NCBI GenBank assembly: GCA_001931905.2
Contig: MSJI02000549.1
Location: forward strand, 55,943 to 119,942
Length of the DNA: 64,000 bases
Source: Cladosporium sp. IMV 00045
Taxonomy: Eukaryota > Ascomycota > Dothideomycetes > Cladosporiales > Cladosporiaceae
Direction of reading: 5' to 3'
This document shows positions 61,485-64,000 of the stretch, in pieces. Position numbers and translations under genes: made by a program. A model generated the notes under the pieces. That model worked only from the letters and a program-made list of their open reading frames with translations. It was not told the origin of the DNA and did not search any database. Every line of letters starts with the position of its first letter. Positions within the stretch are counted from its first letter, which is position 1.

Positions 61485-62721
61485 TATCTCCGCATGATCG
61501 GGTGGGGGTTTCGGTTGGCGGCGAAAGAGAACTCCTTCGCAAGTACCTAGTTGTCGTGCCCTCTTTCCGATCTTGAATGCGTGGATATTGCGGGATTGGA
61601 GATGCCCGCGCGCGAGATCTTGGGAATGGCTGCCAAGGCGCGGAAAGAGGGAGGAGGGATCGGCGAAGTTCAACTTCACTTCCGACATCTCTGCGGATGG
61701 GCATCCCATTCTCCCAATTCAGAACACCAGACCTCTTTCTTGTGCAATTCACGTATCGCAATTGAACTATCAGCTGATTTCCGCCGGCAACGATCAAATC
61801 CTCTGCTCGTTCGATGAGGCAGTCTCGCATTGCCACGCCTACGTCACTGCCAATGCCTACATGTACTGAAATGTCGGAAAGAAGTTGACAAAAAATTTAC
61901 AGAACGCCCAAGTAACGCATAAGACGATCGATCGTCGCCACTGTTGTCGAGAATTGCAGCATATGCTGGACCTTGAGATCCCCTACGAAAAGCCCGAGCA
62001 TGCTTTCTCATGATGCAAGTTCGATTACTCTCTTCAATACCATCGCCCTGGCAGCAGTGTTCAGTGAATATACATGCGTGTCACCCATGGGTTGTAATCT
62101 ACCTCGCTCTCACATTTACTGTAAACACACGTTTGCTAACACTTAATGAATTCTTGCCAATATGACGGACCATTACAACCATTCAATTTGCATTCAACCC
62201 GTCGTTACAATAGTCTCGGTAGTCATTACGCTCAGTCACTATCGGAATGACCTATAACACCTTCACGACGATAGTGATGACACTCAGACGCTACACAAGC
62301 CTTTAGAACCAATCCGGTCGATCATATCTATTGCTGATCGGCAAGCGAGCAATCATTCCCGCCACACGAAGGAGTCATTCATCGACATGAACTGACCAAA
62401 CGTTAGCTAATCGATAGTAAATGCGTAGGTATGGCAAACATCGATGTCGGTACGCCCATTCCAAAGGCTACACATATCACGGCAGTCAACACGAACAGTC
62501 GATGACGGACTTTTCTGCCCTCACTCAAGATTCACCATTTACAACTTCTTGTTTGCCTCCCAGTATTCACTCTTTCCTTCTTCAACAATCCAAGTTATAT
62601 AAACCGATATGAATTCTGAAAGTGGAACTGCACAGCTCATCGAAATCCATTTGACGACGACATCGTCAGTGCACCTAACGAGGGAAATCTTTAACCACCG
62701 AAGGAACGTCCACAGTCTGAA
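61485..62721. other. Divergent intergenic region, copy B
   Basis: 1,237 bp. The 60-codon upstream ORF overlapping the next gene is kept (62,609-62,791). The longer ORF seen in block A at 38,357 is broken here by in-frame stops. No gene was called. Confidence 0.45.
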
Positions 62722-63498
62722 ATGTCCACAAGAGACTGGGAGAATTGGCAATACGAAGTCCCCGCGGATGAAAGGGCTGGCTGGTACATAGATTGGCATT
62801 GCGCATCAAGGGGCATTGACTGCGCGGTCGCACGACTCGCCAACTACGTGCCTTTTCAGTCCATGTTCGAACCCGACGGTCGCCACGCCTACCACCCTTC
62901 AGATTTGTCGTACCCTCGCAACGCCATGATGGAACGTAGCTTAGGCCTTGTTACACCCAGCCGCCACGACAGGGAGCAGCAATGGCAAGCAGTTCGACCA
63001 GCAGCTTTTGTCCGTAACGGAACGATCGAATTGGGTGTCAGAGACATACGTTCAAGCGGCCGCAATTCTGGCGATTCTGACAGGGAACGGATGTCTCGCC
63101 GCGGCGACAATGACGATGCTGAATACCAAAGAATCTTGGACGATGTGAGGGCTAGTCGCGAGGAGGATCGCCGATATCAGGATGACCGCTACGGTGGCTT
63201 CATGCAAGGTGGATCCCGAAGTGGTCGTGGAGATTACGACCAGATCATGAGCAGCCGCGGTGAAGATTACAGAAGCATCATGCCTACAGGATCTCGAAGT
63301 GGCGGCGATTTCATGCAAGGTGGACTTCGGAGTACGGCTGGGGCAAATCCAGCCCTGTACGCAGATGACTATGGGCGCGGGAGTGGTCGTGGAGGCCGCC
63401 GTGGAGACCTCTACGAAGAATATTTTGGCGACGACTATCTTCCTGAAGACTACGACGGGTATGGAGATATGTGGCCAAGATCGCGCGGTCCGTACTGA
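62722..63498 (+). CDS. Unknown fast-evolving Arg/Gly/Asp-rich protein, copy B
   Basis: 258 residues. The first 20 residues (MSTRDWENWQYEVPADERAG) share little with copy A, whereas NYVPFQSMFEPDGRHA is identical. The middle is strongly substituted (for example RRGDNDDAEYQRILDDVRAS). The Gly/Arg repeats GGFMQGGSRSGRGDYDQIM and GDFMQGGLRSTAGANPA are kept. One short deletion in the repeat region and a longer acidic end (DDYLPEDYDGYGDMWPRSRG) keep the frame. The conserved frame despite indels supports coding. No domain is recognised. Confidence 0.65.
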   Translation: MSTRDWENWQYEVPADERAGWYIDWHCASRGIDCAVARLANYVPFQSMFEPDGRHAYHPSDLSYPRNAMMERSLGLVTPSRHDREQQWQAVRPAAFVRNGTIELGVRDIRSSGRNSGDSDRERMSRRGDNDDAEYQRILDDVRASREEDRRYQDDRYGGFMQGGSRSGRGDYDQIMSSRGEDYRSIMPTGSRSGGDFMQGGLRSTAGANPALYADDYGRGSGRGGRRGDLYEEYFGDDYLPEDYDGYGDMWPRSRGPY

Positions 63499-63965
63499 AC
63501 TGGAGGGTTGAAGCTCGGCGATGCTTTGCAGGATCATTGGTCCCCATAGGAATGGCGTTACCTGAGTTGACTTGGTTATCAATGACATGTCTGGAAACTC
63601 TTATCTGAGGGAGGCTACCTTTTTGGTTGTATTAGCGACTTTGTTTCGCATATGTTTCGCATCCTTGGGTGACGACTTTCGCGTACAAGCCTGTATTTAC
63701 TGGTGTTGCATGTAGGTGACGAACATTCACAGCATTCACTTTCCTAAAACGGAGATAAGTGAACAGGCCTCGATATGCACACCGTGACGTGATATTCGCA
63801 GGGAAACTAGGTGATTTCGCGGGGTCGTACAGCCCCCGCGAAATGATATGAGTCTAGTTTCTGGGTATGAGTAAAAGTTGACTGACACACACATTCCGCT
63901 CTTTGACACCGCGCTCCGCAATATCACGGAAGACTTGCCATTGAGACTTCCGAGACTACATCAAC
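63499..63965. promoter_or_regulatory. ProRS upstream region, copy B
   Basis: 467 bp, close match to block A including the inverted repeat. Confidence 0.5.
63815..63843. promoter_or_regulatory. Inverted repeat upstream of ProRS, copy B
   Basis: The same nine-base arms and 11-base centre as at 40,021-40,049, 123 bp before the ProRS ATG, unchanged although a nearby insertion (CTAGGTGA-like, about 63,808-63,815) distinguishes the blocks. Confidence 0.6.
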
Positions 63966-64000
63966 ATGGCCTCTGAAGGAATCGAGCAGAAAATGGAAGA
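63966..64000 (+). CDS. Prolyl-tRNA synthetase, copy B, 3' cut by window end
   Basis: Only the first 11 codons and two further bases are present (MASEGIEQKME), identical to copy A. It shows that block B reaches into a second ProRS gene; whether that gene is complete lies outside the window. Confidence 0.9.
   Translation, partial: MASEGIEQKME

Larger units (their letters stand above)
46651..64000. repeat. Segmental duplicate block B
   Basis: Second copy of 21,718-40,206, direct orientation. Coding sequences are nearly identical, most introns and start codons are preserved, and intergenic regions carry many substitutions and indels. It starts at the N run and is still collinear with block A at the last base, so the duplicated segment continues beyond the window. 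Confidence 0.97.

Noticed and set aside
61485..61709. 75-codon N-terminal extension of PPR copy B
   Set aside because: No equivalent in copy A; the Met shared by both copies gives identical 641-residue proteins.

Overview
The window is nuclear DNA of a filamentous or yeast-like ascomycete. The genes carry 50-90 nt GT..AG spliceosomal introns (one with a clear CTAAT branch site), are tightly packed on both strands, and encode housekeeping proteins typical of Pezizomycotina. The proteins look closest to Dothideomycetes. Two near-identical collinear blocks would fit a duplicated or hybrid genome such as that of the black yeast Hortaea werneckii. The species is an inference that I could not test.

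Layout. Bases 1-21.7 kb are single-copy here: a 5'-truncated gephyrin-type molybdenum-cofactor gene (cnxE), VMA16, TOA2, an EamA/DMT-like membrane protein, a Sna3/Pmp3-like proteolipid, an Arc1-like tRNA cofactor, an unknown basic protein with an Ala tract, a small secreted protein, IDI1 and MCM6 as a divergent pair, and an HRI-like eIF2-alpha kinase divergent from CCT1/TCP1.

From 21,718 to 40,206 lies block A: the CCT1 3' end, a Bud3-like RhoGEF, DCC1, a hemerythrin-domain protein, a membrane SH3 protein, a mitochondrial PPR-like protein, a fast-evolving unknown gene and the start of prolyl-tRNA synthetase. Single-copy sequence follows: the rest of ProRS, an aldo/keto reductase, an intron-containing tRNA-Val(AAC) and prefoldin subunit 3. 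A run of 20 N (46,631-46,650) precedes block B (46,651-64,000), which repeats block A in the same order and orientation and breaks off in ProRS at the window edge.

Most of the duplicated proteins are intact in both blocks and differ by a few percent. The exceptions are the hemerythrin gene, which in block B has a 543-bp deletion, and the unknown gene beside ProRS, which diverges much faster than its neighbours. The N run inside a CCT1 exon suggests that block B is a homeologous or allelic contig placed in the scaffold rather than a proven tandem duplication.

The genes serve separate core processes (protein folding, translation, replication and cohesion, polarity, membrane biology). I see no biosynthetic cluster, transposon, virus, CRISPR array or other multi-gene system. 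The most informative signals are the paired blocks and what they show about gene-by-gene evolution.
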